Shown: positions 1-6,065 of the stretch, one piece after another | Layout: every line of letters begins with the position of its first letter | Numbering within the stretch: position 1 is the first letter of the stretch | Assembly (NCBI GenBank): GCA_945828175.1 | Contig: CALZQD010000098.1 | Coordinates: 1-6,697 of the forward strand | Direction: 5' to 3' | DNA length: 6,697 bases | DNA from: an uncultured Bacteroidales bacterium | Lineage (GTDB): Bacteria > Bacteroidota > Bacteroidia > Bacteroidales > Muribaculaceae | Translations under genes and position numbers: made by a program | The notes under the pieces: model-generated | The model's database searches: none | Seen by the model: the letters and a program-made list of their open reading frames with translations, nothing else | Told to the model about the DNA's origin: nothing

Positions 1-41
1 TTCTTCTTTTTTTTACAATTATCTACAATCTATCACTCGAA

Positions 42-521
42 ATGTCGGATGAACCTTATTTCTTTCTTCAGGATCATATAGCTAAAACAGACCGCACTTA
101 CGACCAGATGCTTCAGGCGGCTCGCAGCGGCAAACAGAATATTGTCGAAGGTCGGTCAGACGCTGCTTCATCTGCCGAAATAGAGATCAAACTTTTCGGT
201 GTGGCCAAAGGCAGTCTCCACGAGCTACTCAATGATTACCTTGATTTCATGCGCACAAGAGACATAGAAATATGGACATCTGAACACCCGCGATTTAAGG
301 CATTGAGAACTATGTGTATCAATAATAATGAAACCGCATTTTACACGACTCTGGCTCCATGTCTCAACGACACGGAACTCACAAACATGATTGTGACTCT
401 CACTTATCAATGTATATCTATGCTCGACAAATTTATCGAACTCATTAAGGCCGATTTTCTTAAAAACGGCGGCATTAAGGAGCAGATGCGGCGGGCGAGG
501 GTTGAGGCGAGAGGGTATTGA
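42..521 (+). CDS. Four helix bundle protein with C-terminal suffix domain
   Basis: This is a 159-residue protein of the four-helix-bundle family (TIGR02436 type, related to proteins encoded in 23S rRNA intervening sequences). It carries the C-terminal 'suffix' extension found in Bacteroides relatives. The core signature is at residues 21-37 (DQMLQAARSGKQNIVEG), followed by the IEIKLFGVAKGSLHELLNDY helix at about 47-66. The suffix ends with the GGIKEQMRRAR stretch at about 143-153. The molecular role of the family is unknown; no catalytic residues or membrane segments are visible. The ATG at 42 is the first start in the window, but the frame stays open for 13 codons to the left edge. Family members usually have one more N-terminal helix, so the true start may lie outside the window or the gene may be 5'-truncated. 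The DNA is more AT-rich than the downstream operon, and no functional link to it is evident. Confidence 0.82.
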   Translation: MSDEPYFFLQDHIAKTDRTYDQMLQAARSGKQNIVEGRSDAASSAEIEIKLFGVAKGSLHELLNDYLDFMRTRDIEIWTSEHPRFKALRTMCINNNETAFYTTLAPCLNDTELTNMIVTLTYQCISMLDKFIELIKADFLKNGGIKEQMRRARVEARGY

Positions 522-546
522 ACGGAGGATTCGGGCGAAGAGGGCT

Positions 547-554
547 TAACTTTG
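547..554 (+). promoter_or_regulatory. Weak candidate Bacteroidetes -7 box
   Basis: TAACTTTG matches the Bacteroidetes -7 consensus TAnnTTTG and lies in the 142-nt gap before the operon. The nearest upstream TTG (518-520) is about 26 nt away, longer than the usual 19-21 nt. It could be a secondary promoter giving a leader of about 100 nt, or a chance match. It is weaker than the site at 601-631. Confidence 0.3.
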
Positions 555-600
555 ATATGATTTCGGGAGATTTGGGGGAATGGTGGCGACGTTTTGGCTG

Positions 601-631
601 TTGCAGAAGTCATTTTTTCGTTGTATTTTTG
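601..631 (+). promoter_or_regulatory. Probable Bacteroidetes-type promoter of the lipid operon
   Basis: TATTTTTG at 624-631 matches the Bacteroidetes primary sigma factor -7 element (TAnnTTTG) exactly. TTG at 601-603 lies 20 nt upstream, as expected for the -33 element. Transcription would begin near 638, leaving a leader of about 25 nt before the ATG at 664. This placement argues against the in-frame ATG at 580, which would lie upstream of the promoter. No riboswitch-like fold or rho-independent terminator was seen in the 522-663 gap. Confidence 0.6.
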
Positions 632-663
632 CAAACTGTAATAAATCCAATCATTTCACCGAC

Positions 664-1524
664 ATGGCTGAGATAAAAATAGCGGGCATTATGCGCGCGG
701 GCGCATATTCACCCAATCATATAGGCAACGACGCCGCCATTCTCAACATCGCCGCCGAACAGTTGCGCAAACGCGGCTGCGAAGTCAACATATACAGCGA
801 GGAGCAGTTTAACTCGGGCGCTGTCACCGAGGACATCATCATCAACATGTGCCGCGAGCTGCGCTCTATCGACCTGCTGCAGAAGCGCGAGGACGCCGGC
901 GCCCTGGTAATCAACTCGGGCTACGGCATCGAGAACTGTACGCGCGAACGCATGACCCGAATTCTCCTCGGCAGCAATATCCCCCACCCCGACAGCCTCA
1001 TGGTCAACACCGACGAGGCCATCAAGGACAACCTCATCAAGGCGGGCATCACCCGCTGCTGGATCAAGCGCGGCGACTTCCACGCGATGCACAAGGAAGA
1101 CGTCAGCTATGCTCGTCACCCAGAGGAGGCCCAGGAGGTGCTTCAGGAATATTTTCTGCGCGGCATCAAGCGCGCCGTCATCAACCGCCACCTCGAGGGC
1201 GACCTGCTGAAATTTTACGGCGTCTGCGACACGCCGTTCTTCTACTGGTTCTTCCCCTTCAAGTCGCCGCAGGCAAAGGGCGGCGCAGACAAGACTCCGG
1301 CCGGCTTCAACCCTGACTATCTCAAGAGCATCTGCCGCCGCGCGGCCGATGTGCTCGACATAAAGATCTATGGCGGCGACGCGATACTCTCGCCCGAGGG
1401 CGACCTGCAGATCATCGACTTCAACGACTGGCCAAGCTTCGCTCCCTGCCGCAACGAGGCGGCGCCATACATAGCCAAGTGCGTCATGTCGGCCATCAAG
1501 GAACACTTTAATAAAAAATCATAA
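664..1524 (+). CDS. ATP-grasp family protein of unknown substrate, first gene of the lipid operon
   Basis: This is a 286-residue soluble protein with the features of an ATP-grasp ligase or kinase. Residues 1-50 look like the N-terminal pre-ATP-grasp fold (IAGIMRAG...GNDAAIL). A nucleotide-binding lysine is likely in WIKRGDF (K135). The hinge region INRHLEGDLLKFYGV spans about 173-187. The metal-binding end is GGDAILSPEGDLQIIDFND at about 237-255, with D239, D252 and N254 as candidate ligands (D-x-N in place of the common E-x-N). A conserved-looking tail WPSFAPCRNEAA follows. No signal peptide or membrane segment is seen. The start at 664 is chosen because an in-frame ATG at 580 lies upstream of the likely promoter and would add a Cys/Phe-rich segment unlike the fold. 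pgpA begins 7 nt after its stop. The substrate cannot be read from sequence. By context it could phosphorylate inositol or ligate a group onto a lipid head. Family confidence is good; function is unknown. Confidence 0.75.
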   Translation: MAEIKIAGIMRAGAYSPNHIGNDAAILNIAAEQLRKRGCEVNIYSEEQFNSGAVTEDIIINMCRELRSIDLLQKREDAGALVINSGYGIENCTRERMTRILLGSNIPHPDSLMVNTDEAIKDNLIKAGITRCWIKRGDFHAMHKEDVSYARHPEEAQEVLQEYFLRGIKRAVINRHLEGDLLKFYGVCDTPFFYWFFPFKSPQAKGGADKTPAGFNPDYLKSICRRAADVLDIKIYGGDAILSPEGDLQIIDFNDWPSFAPCRNEAAPYIAKCVMSAIKEHFNKKS

Positions 1525-1531
1525 CCCGGCC

Positions 1532-2044
1532 ATGAGACGCATCGACCCAAGCGGCGCCCCTCGCGCCGGACAGAAATTCCCGCTTTTCCCGAAACTCATC
1601 GCCACGTCGTTAGGCTTCGGCTTCCTGCCGGTGGCCCCGGGCACATGGGGCGCGATACTCGCCATAATACTCTGGCTGCCGCTCTATCTGTGGACTGCCC
1701 CGGCTGTCACCGTCGGCGTCACGGCCGCGGCTGTCGTGGTCTTCACCATCGCCGGCACATGGGCCAGCTCGGTTTCTGAGCTCTACTGGGGCAAAGACCC
1801 GGTGGTCGCCTGCGTTGACGAGACTGTCGGCCAGTGGATCTCGCTGCTGCCCGTCTTCGCCGGCTGTCCCTGGTGGGAAATCGCGCTGTCACTCGCCCTC
1901 TTCCGCTTCTTCGACATCGCCAAACCCCTGGGCATACGCGCCATGGAACGCCTGCCGCGTGGCTACGGCATGATGGCCGACGACATACTCGCCGGCATCT
2001 ACTCGGCTGCGATAATCCTCGCCATCAACCACTTTATACTCTGA
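1532..2044 (+). CDS. pgpA: PgpA-family phosphatase, probably phosphatidylinositol-phosphate phosphatase
   Basis: This 170-residue membrane phosphatase belongs to the phosphatidylglycerophosphatase A family, of about normal length. Signatures are GFGFLPVAPGTWG at 28-40, DPVVACVDETVGQ at 89-101 (D96, E97), LFRFFDIAKP at 123-132 (D128) and GYGMMADDILAG at 144-155 (D150, D151), which matches the IMLDDVIAG region of E. coli PgpA. Hydrophobic segments lie at about 40-56, 60-78, 98-122 and 152-170. The classical reaction is dephosphorylation of phosphatidylglycerophosphate. In B. thetaiotaomicron, however, the PgpA homologue in the inositol-lipid cluster is reported to convert phosphatidylinositol phosphate to phosphatidylinositol, and the context here is the same. 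It starts 7 nt after the ATP-grasp gene, and the next gene starts 2 nt after its stop. The family is near certain; the inositol-lipid role is inferred from context. Confidence 0.92.
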   Translation: MRRIDPSGAPRAGQKFPLFPKLIATSLGFGFLPVAPGTWGAILAIILWLPLYLWTAPAVTVGVTAAAVVVFTIAGTWASSVSELYWGKDPVVACVDETVGQWISLLPVFAGCPWWEIALSLALFRFFDIAKPLGIRAMERLPRGYGMMADDILAGIYSAAIILAINHFIL

Positions 2045-2046
2045 TT

Positions 2047-2601
2047 ATGGGCAAGATAAAGAAAGCAGGCGACAAGATTCTCAACAACGACTCGTTGTTT
2101 TTCACGTTCCTGAGGTCGATAGTATCGTCACAGGCGGCTTCATGGGCCGATCTGGCGACACGCATGCTGATGTTTACCTTCGTCTTCGCGGCGCTCGACC
2201 CCTTCTACCGCTCGAATCTGTCGGTGGCCTGCGGCGCGGCGCTCGGCGGCATCGTCAACTGCACGATAAACTACCGCTTCACCTTCCATGCGGCCGGGCA
2301 GAGCGTCAAGGCTGTCATCGTCAAGTATATACTCGTGTGGACAGGCAGCCTGCTGCTCAATATGTACGGCACGACATTCACCTGCGAGGCGCTGGCCCAC
2401 TGGCAGTTCCTGCTCAACCTCGGCTTCACGCCCGACGGCATCTTCGCCGCTTCGACCCTGGCCGTGTCGCTGTTGGTGTCGTGGTTCTGGAACTTCGCCC
2501 TGCAGCGCTACTTCGTCTACCGCCCGTCGAAGTTCGACCCCTATGCCATCGCCATAGTCAACTTCCTCGGGTTCAAGAATCACAAAACTCAAAAACAATA
2601 A
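2047..2601 (+). CDS. GtrA-like four-helix membrane protein
   Basis: This is a 184-residue protein of the GtrA family (PF04138 type). Four membrane segments lie at about 31-51, 56-74, 88-110 and 131-150. The family's repeated helix-end motif appears twice: NYRFTF at 75-80 after helix 2, and NFALQRYFVYR at 149-159 after helix 4. GtrA proteins are generally thought to move polyprenyl-linked sugars across the membrane or to partner glycosyltransferases. The start at 2047 lies 2 nt after the pgpA stop; the frame is open further upstream, but that stretch overlaps pgpA and is not membrane-like. Inside a phospholipid/sphingolipid operon, a role in translocating a lipid intermediate or inositol lipid is plausible but unproven. 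The basic tail (FKNHKTQKQ) probably faces the cytoplasm. Confidence 0.88.
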   Translation: MGKIKKAGDKILNNDSLFFTFLRSIVSSQAASWADLATRMLMFTFVFAALDPFYRSNLSVACGAALGGIVNCTINYRFTFHAAGQSVKAVIVKYILVWTGSLLLNMYGTTFTCEALAHWQFLLNLGFTPDGIFAASTLAVSLLVSWFWNFALQRYFVYRPSKFDPYAIAIVNFLGFKNHKTQKQ

Positions 2602-2635
2602 TCAAAGCAACTATTCAACACAAAATATTTTTGAG

Positions 2636-3337
2636 ATGGATATTAAACATACAGCAAAACAATCGCGCGACTCTCTCCAGCAAGGCATCTATGCTGTCAT
2701 CAATCCTTTCGTGCGGCTGATGATCAAGGTCGGCATCACCCCCAACATGGTGACAACCGTGGGCCTTCTCGGCAACATAGCCGCAGCCGTCATATTCGTC
2801 ATCGCGGGCTACCGCGTCGCCACGGGCGGCGAGCTCGACTACTCGCTCGTGACCTGGGCCGGCGGCCTCATCATCGGCTTCTCGCTCTTCGACATGCTCG
2901 ACGGCCAGGTGGCGCGCTTAGGCAACATGACGTCGACCTTCGGAGCCATGTATGACTCGGTTCTCGACCGCTACTGCGAGCTCTTCACCCTCGGCGGCAT
3001 CGCCTACTATCTCATCCAGCTCGGCGACATCATCGGCGCCCTCATCACCTTCGTCGCCCTCGTCGGCAGCATCATGGTGAGCTATGTCCGCGCCCGCGCC
3101 GAAGGCCTCGGCCTCGAGTGCAAGATTGGCTTCATGCAGCGTCCCGAGCGCGTCGTCGTCACCGCCGTCGCCTCGCTCGCAACCGGCATCACGGGCCAGT
3201 GCATCAGCCCGGCGTCGGACTTCAACCCCAACATCATCCTCGTCGTCGCCATGGGTATCATCGCCGTCTTCGCCAACCTGACTGCTTTCGCCCGCATCAA
3301 CCACTGCCGCAAGCAGCTCACAGCCAAGAACCGATGA
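2636..3337 (+). CDS. CDP-alcohol phosphatidyltransferase, likely phosphatidylinositol phosphate synthase
   Basis: This is a 233-residue integral membrane enzyme. The complete CDP-alcohol phosphotransferase signature DxxDGxxARx8GxxxDxxxD is present: D86, D89, G90, A93, R94, G103, D107 and D111. Residues 29-60 (IKVGITPNMVTTVGLLGN...) form the usual first helix. D111 is followed by R, as in actinobacterial PIP synthases, rather than the DK of PGP synthases. A downstream RARAEGLG...GFMQRPER block (about 152-172) resembles the inositol-phosphate-binding region of actinobacterial PIP synthase. The expected reaction is CDP-diacylglycerol plus inositol phosphate giving phosphatidylinositol phosphate and CMP. 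The gene follows gtrA after 34 AT-rich nt, the widest gap in the operon, and its stop overlaps the next start as ATGA. PGP synthase is the main alternative and is less likely given the neighbouring AUR1-like gene. Confidence 0.85.
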   Translation: MDIKHTAKQSRDSLQQGIYAVINPFVRLMIKVGITPNMVTTVGLLGNIAAAVIFVIAGYRVATGGELDYSLVTWAGGLIIGFSLFDMLDGQVARLGNMTSTFGAMYDSVLDRYCELFTLGGIAYYLIQLGDIIGALITFVALVGSIMVSYVRARAEGLGLECKIGFMQRPERVVVTAVASLATGITGQCISPASDFNPNIILVVAMGIIAVFANLTAFARINHCRKQLTAKNR

Positions 3338-4278
3338 TGAAATTCCAGACCCCAAGCCTCAAAGAGAGCGCTGTCTGCGTCGCCGCGCTGCTGCTGTGGC
3401 TCGCCGTGACAGCCGCCTTCATAGGCTTCCGTCCCGAGCATCCGGCGATGGCCGTGCTCATCGCGGCGCTGTTCTTTGTCAACGGCGCGACGCGACGGCT
3501 GATCGTGGCGCTAATACCCTTCTGCATCTTCGGCATCTCGTACGACTGGATGAACATCTGCCCCAATTACATGGTCAACCCCATCGATGTCGCGGGCCTC
3601 TACGAGACCGAGAAGTCGCTCTTCGGCATCACCACGGCCACAGGCACAGTCGTCACGCCCAACGAATTCTTCGCCTTGCACAACTGCACACTGATGGACT
3701 TCCTCGGCGGCGTTTTCTACCTCTGCTGGGTGCCCGTGCCGATTATCTTCGGCCTTTACCTCTACTTCAAGGGCCGCGAGGAGGCATACATCCACTTCTC
3801 GCTCGTCTTCCTTCTGGTCAACCTCATCGGCTTCACGTTCTACTACATCCATCCGGCCGCTCCGCCGTGGTATGTGGCGCTCCACGGGCTCGAGCCCGTG
3901 CTCAACACCCCCGGCGACACCGCGGGCCTCGGCCGCTTCGACGAGATGACGGGCCTCGGCATATTCAATGCCCTTTATGCCCGCAACTCAAACGTCTTTG
4001 CCGCGCTGCCGTCGCTCCACTCGGCCTACACGCTCGTGGCGCTCATCTACGCCCTGCGCTATAAGGCGTCGACAGCCTGGCGCATCGTCCTCGCCGTCGT
4101 CACCGTCGGCATATGGTTTACCGCTATATATACCTCTCACCATTATATAATAGATGTGTTGGGCGGCATCGCCTGCGCTTTCGTAGGCTTCGCACTCTTC
4201 GAGTACGCTCTGATGCGCATCCCCGCCTTCAGCCGCTTCATCGCCCGATACGTCGCATTCATAACCCCTAAGAAATAA
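3334..4278 (+). CDS. AUR1/PAP2-like inositol phosphorylceramide synthase
   Basis: This 314-residue polytopic protein of the PAP2 superfamily has an AUR1-like layout. Three motifs match yeast/protozoal inositol phosphorylceramide synthases: YYIHPAAPPWY at 170-180, AALPSLHSAY at 223-232 (H229), and YTSHHYIIDVLGG at 266-278 (H270 and D274). H229, H270 and D274 correspond to the catalytic His-His-Asp triad of Aur1. Membrane segments lie at about 13-31, 38-70, 121-144, 152-172, 232-243, 249-266 and 272-292. The expected reaction moves phosphoinositol from phosphatidylinositol to ceramide, releasing diacylglycerol. Bacteroidales make sphingolipids, and a gene of this kind is part of the B. thetaiotaomicron inositol-lipid cluster. 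It starts at 3334, overlapping the PIP synthase stop by 4 nt; a second ATG at 3337 is also possible. A general lipid phosphatase of the PAP2 family is the alternative. Confidence 0.86.
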   Translation: MMKFQTPSLKESAVCVAALLLWLAVTAAFIGFRPEHPAMAVLIAALFFVNGATRRLIVALIPFCIFGISYDWMNICPNYMVNPIDVAGLYETEKSLFGITTATGTVVTPNEFFALHNCTLMDFLGGVFYLCWVPVPIIFGLYLYFKGREEAYIHFSLVFLLVNLIGFTFYYIHPAAPPWYVALHGLEPVLNTPGDTAGLGRFDEMTGLGIFNALYARNSNVFAALPSLHSAYTLVALIYALRYKASTAWRIVLAVVTVGIWFTAIYTSHHYIIDVLGGIACAFVGFALFEYALMRIPAFSRFIARYVAFITPKK

Positions 4279-4281
4279 GCA

Positions 4282-5139
4282 ATGTCAGATAAAGAAACAA
4301 CAGCCGAAGCGATACGTCCCGACGTGCTCAACTACGACGACATCCGTCAGATGGTGCCGAAGCTCGACGGCCACGAGAAGCTTGTCAACCGGCTGCTCAA
4401 ATTCCTCTCGGTCGACAAGGTCAACGCCGTCCACGCCAAATGCTGCGACACGCCCGGACCAGAGTTCGTCAAACGTCTGCTCTTCGACGAGTTCAAGATA
4501 CGCCTCCGCATCGACAACGAGCAAGTACTCGACCACCTGCCCGAAGGCGCCTTCATCACCGTCAGCAACCATCCCTTCGGCGCCCTCGACGGCATCGCCC
4601 TGATCTACCTCATCACGCGCCGCCGCCCGAAATTCAAGGTCATGGTCAACATGATTCTCAACCGCATCGGCGCCATGCGTCCCAACTTCATCGCCGTCGA
4701 CGCATGGGCCTCGAACGACCCGGCCAAGCGCGCGGTATCGGTCAACGGCATCCGCGAGGCGCTGCGCCAGATAAAGAGCGGCGAGCCCATCGGCTTCTTC
4801 CCCGCCGGCGCCATGAGCAAGACGACGCTCTGCCACGGCCTGCAGGACCGCCCCTGGCAGAAGTCAATCCTTCAGCTCATCGAGCGCGCCAAGGTGCCCG
4901 TCGTCCCCATCTTCTTCCACGGCAGCAACAGCGCGTGGTGTAACTTCCTCGGACACGCCTGCTGGCCGGCCCGCTCACTACGCCTGCCCGCCGAGGTCTT
5001 CCGCAAGGTCGGCACAGAGATGCACATAAGCATCGGCGAGCCCATCTCGCCCGAGGAACAGGCCCGGCACTCACAATCGCCCGAAGCGCTCGGCGACTTC
5101 CTGCGCCAACGCACTTATGACCTTAAAAAATATAAGTGA
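4282..5139 (+). CDS. Lysophospholipid acyltransferase family protein
   Basis: This 285-residue protein belongs to the PlsC-like glycerolipid acyltransferases. The catalytic block is SNHPFGALDG at 95-104, with H97 and D103 five residues apart, one more than the classical HX4D. This NHPFG-LDG form is seen in hemolysin-like and ornithine/glycine-lipid O-acyltransferases. Further blocks are RPNFIAVD at 133-140, GFFPAGAMSK at 171-180 (in place of the FPEG-x-S phosphate-binding motif), and VPVVPIFFHGSNS at 205-217. There is no clear membrane span; the N-terminal 85 residues are charged and probably amphipathic. It starts 3 nt after the AUR1-like gene and overlaps the next gene by GTGA. It probably adds an acyl chain to a lyso-lipid or to a hydroxyl of an aminolipid or sphingolipid. 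The exact acceptor cannot be told from the sequence. Confidence 0.85.
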   Translation: MSDKETTAEAIRPDVLNYDDIRQMVPKLDGHEKLVNRLLKFLSVDKVNAVHAKCCDTPGPEFVKRLLFDEFKIRLRIDNEQVLDHLPEGAFITVSNHPFGALDGIALIYLITRRRPKFKVMVNMILNRIGAMRPNFIAVDAWASNDPAKRAVSVNGIREALRQIKSGEPIGFFPAGAMSKTTLCHGLQDRPWQKSILQLIERAKVPVVPIFFHGSNSAWCNFLGHACWPARSLRLPAEVFRKVGTEMHISIGEPISPEEQARHSQSPEALGDFLRQRTYDLKKYK

Positions 5140-6065
5140 GCCTAAACGACCTAAGAAAGAACTATCTCGCCTCACTCAAGTCGCTTGACACCGAGGAGCA
5201 TATCGATCTGGCCTTCTACCGCCCGATAGGCTATATGTGGGCCTGCCTGGCCCGACGACTCGGAGTGACGCCCAACGTCATCACCGTCGCGGCCATCTTC
5301 ATAGGCCTCGGCGCAGCTGTCGCTTTCTATTACAACAGCCTCGCCGTCAACCTCGTCGGCATCCTCCTGCTCGTATGGGCTAACTCGTTCGACAGCGCCG
5401 ACGGCCAGCTCGCCCGAATGACCGGACAATATTCGCGCCTGGGCCGCATACTCGACGGCCTCTGCGGCGACATATGGTTTGCGGCAATCTATATCGCCAT
5501 CATCCTGCGCGAGATAGCGACCTCGCCATTCTTCGGAGCCCACAGCTGGGTCATCATCGCGATGGCGCTCGTCACTGCCGTCTGCCACGCCCGCCAGGCC
5601 GCAATGGCCGACTACTATCGCCAGCTTCACCTTTATATAATCAAAGGCGAGAGCGGCAGTGAGCTTGAATCGTCGACGCGCCTGCGCCGACGCCTCGCCG
5701 AGACGACAGGGCTCTGGAAAAGGCTGACACTCAAAGCCTATATCTTTTACACAGCCTCACAGGAAGCCACGACGCCGCAGCTACAGCGCCTGCGCCGTCT
5801 CATCGCCGCGCGCTATCCCGGCGGCCGACTGCCCGAAAAGCTCCGCAGTGATTTCCGCCGACAGTCGCTGCCGCTGATGAAATACACCAACATCCTGTCG
5901 TTCAACTGGCGCACGATTGTACTCTTCGCCTCGCTCATCGCCGGACAGCCGTGGATCTATTTCGCCGTCGAGCTGACAGTCTTCAACGCGATACTTATAT
6001 ATATGGTGCGCAGCCATGAGCGCATCTGCCGCACGATGACAGAAAACATTGAAAATGGGCTATAA
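5136..6065 (+). CDS. Second CDP-alcohol phosphatidyltransferase, long form with altered signature
   Basis: This 309-residue membrane protein is clearly longer than the 233-residue paralogue upstream. The signature begins normally (D86, D89, G90, A93, R94, G103, D107), but the position of the last Asp is G111, and an Asp follows at 112 (DGLCGD). The first membrane helix follows LGVTPNVITV at 42-51. HARQAAMADYYRQ at 151-163 follows the signature helices. A basic, soluble insert spans about 170-250, with membrane segments again at about 258-292. The start is GTG at 5136: an in-frame TAA lies directly upstream (5133-5135), and the next ATG is at codon 34, inside the conserved N-terminal region. 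The GTGA overlap suggests translational coupling to the acyltransferase. It should transfer a phospho-alcohol head group from or to a CDP-lipid, but the alcohol is unknown; it is not an obvious PGP or PS synthase. Confidence 0.86.
   Translation: MSLNDLRKNYLASLKSLDTEEHIDLAFYRPIGYMWACLARRLGVTPNVITVAAIFIGLGAAVAFYYNSLAVNLVGILLLVWANSFDSADGQLARMTGQYSRLGRILDGLCGDIWFAAIYIAIILREIATSPFFGAHSWVIIAMALVTAVCHARQAAMADYYRQLHLYIIKGESGSELESSTRLRRRLAETTGLWKRLTLKAYIFYTASQEATTPQLQRLRRLIAARYPGGRLPEKLRSDFRRQSLPLMKYTNILSFNWRTIVLFASLIAGQPWIYFAVELTVFNAILIYMVRSHERICRTMTENIENGL

Noticed and set aside
530..539. Inverted repeat TTCG-GG-CGAA after the first gene as a possible terminator
   Set aside because: The stem is 4 bp with a 2-nt loop and no following U-tract; too weak to call.
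533..578. Possible G-quadruplex from several GGG runs
   Set aside because: One loop between runs is about 20 nt, too long for a standard quadruplex pattern.
580..663. N-terminal extension of the ATP-grasp protein from ATG 580
   Set aside because: It contains the likely promoter and encodes a Phe/Cys-rich stretch not expected at the start of this fold.
709..1506. A 265-codon open frame on the minus strand inside the ATP-grasp gene, and similar long minus-strand frames at 2140-2598, 2918-3355, 4285-4836 and 5172-5630
   Set aside because: They lie opposite well-supported genes, arise from the strong C-ending codon preference (few stops on the complement), are low-complexity Asp/Glu/Ala/Val-rich, and resemble no family I recognise.
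2626..2633. A second perfect TAnnTTTG box (TATTTTTG) just before the PIP synthase gene
   Set aside because: It ends only 2 nt before the ATG at 2636, so transcription would begin inside the gene, and no TTG element lies at the right distance. It is better read as an AT-rich translation start region containing the palindrome AAAATATTTT.
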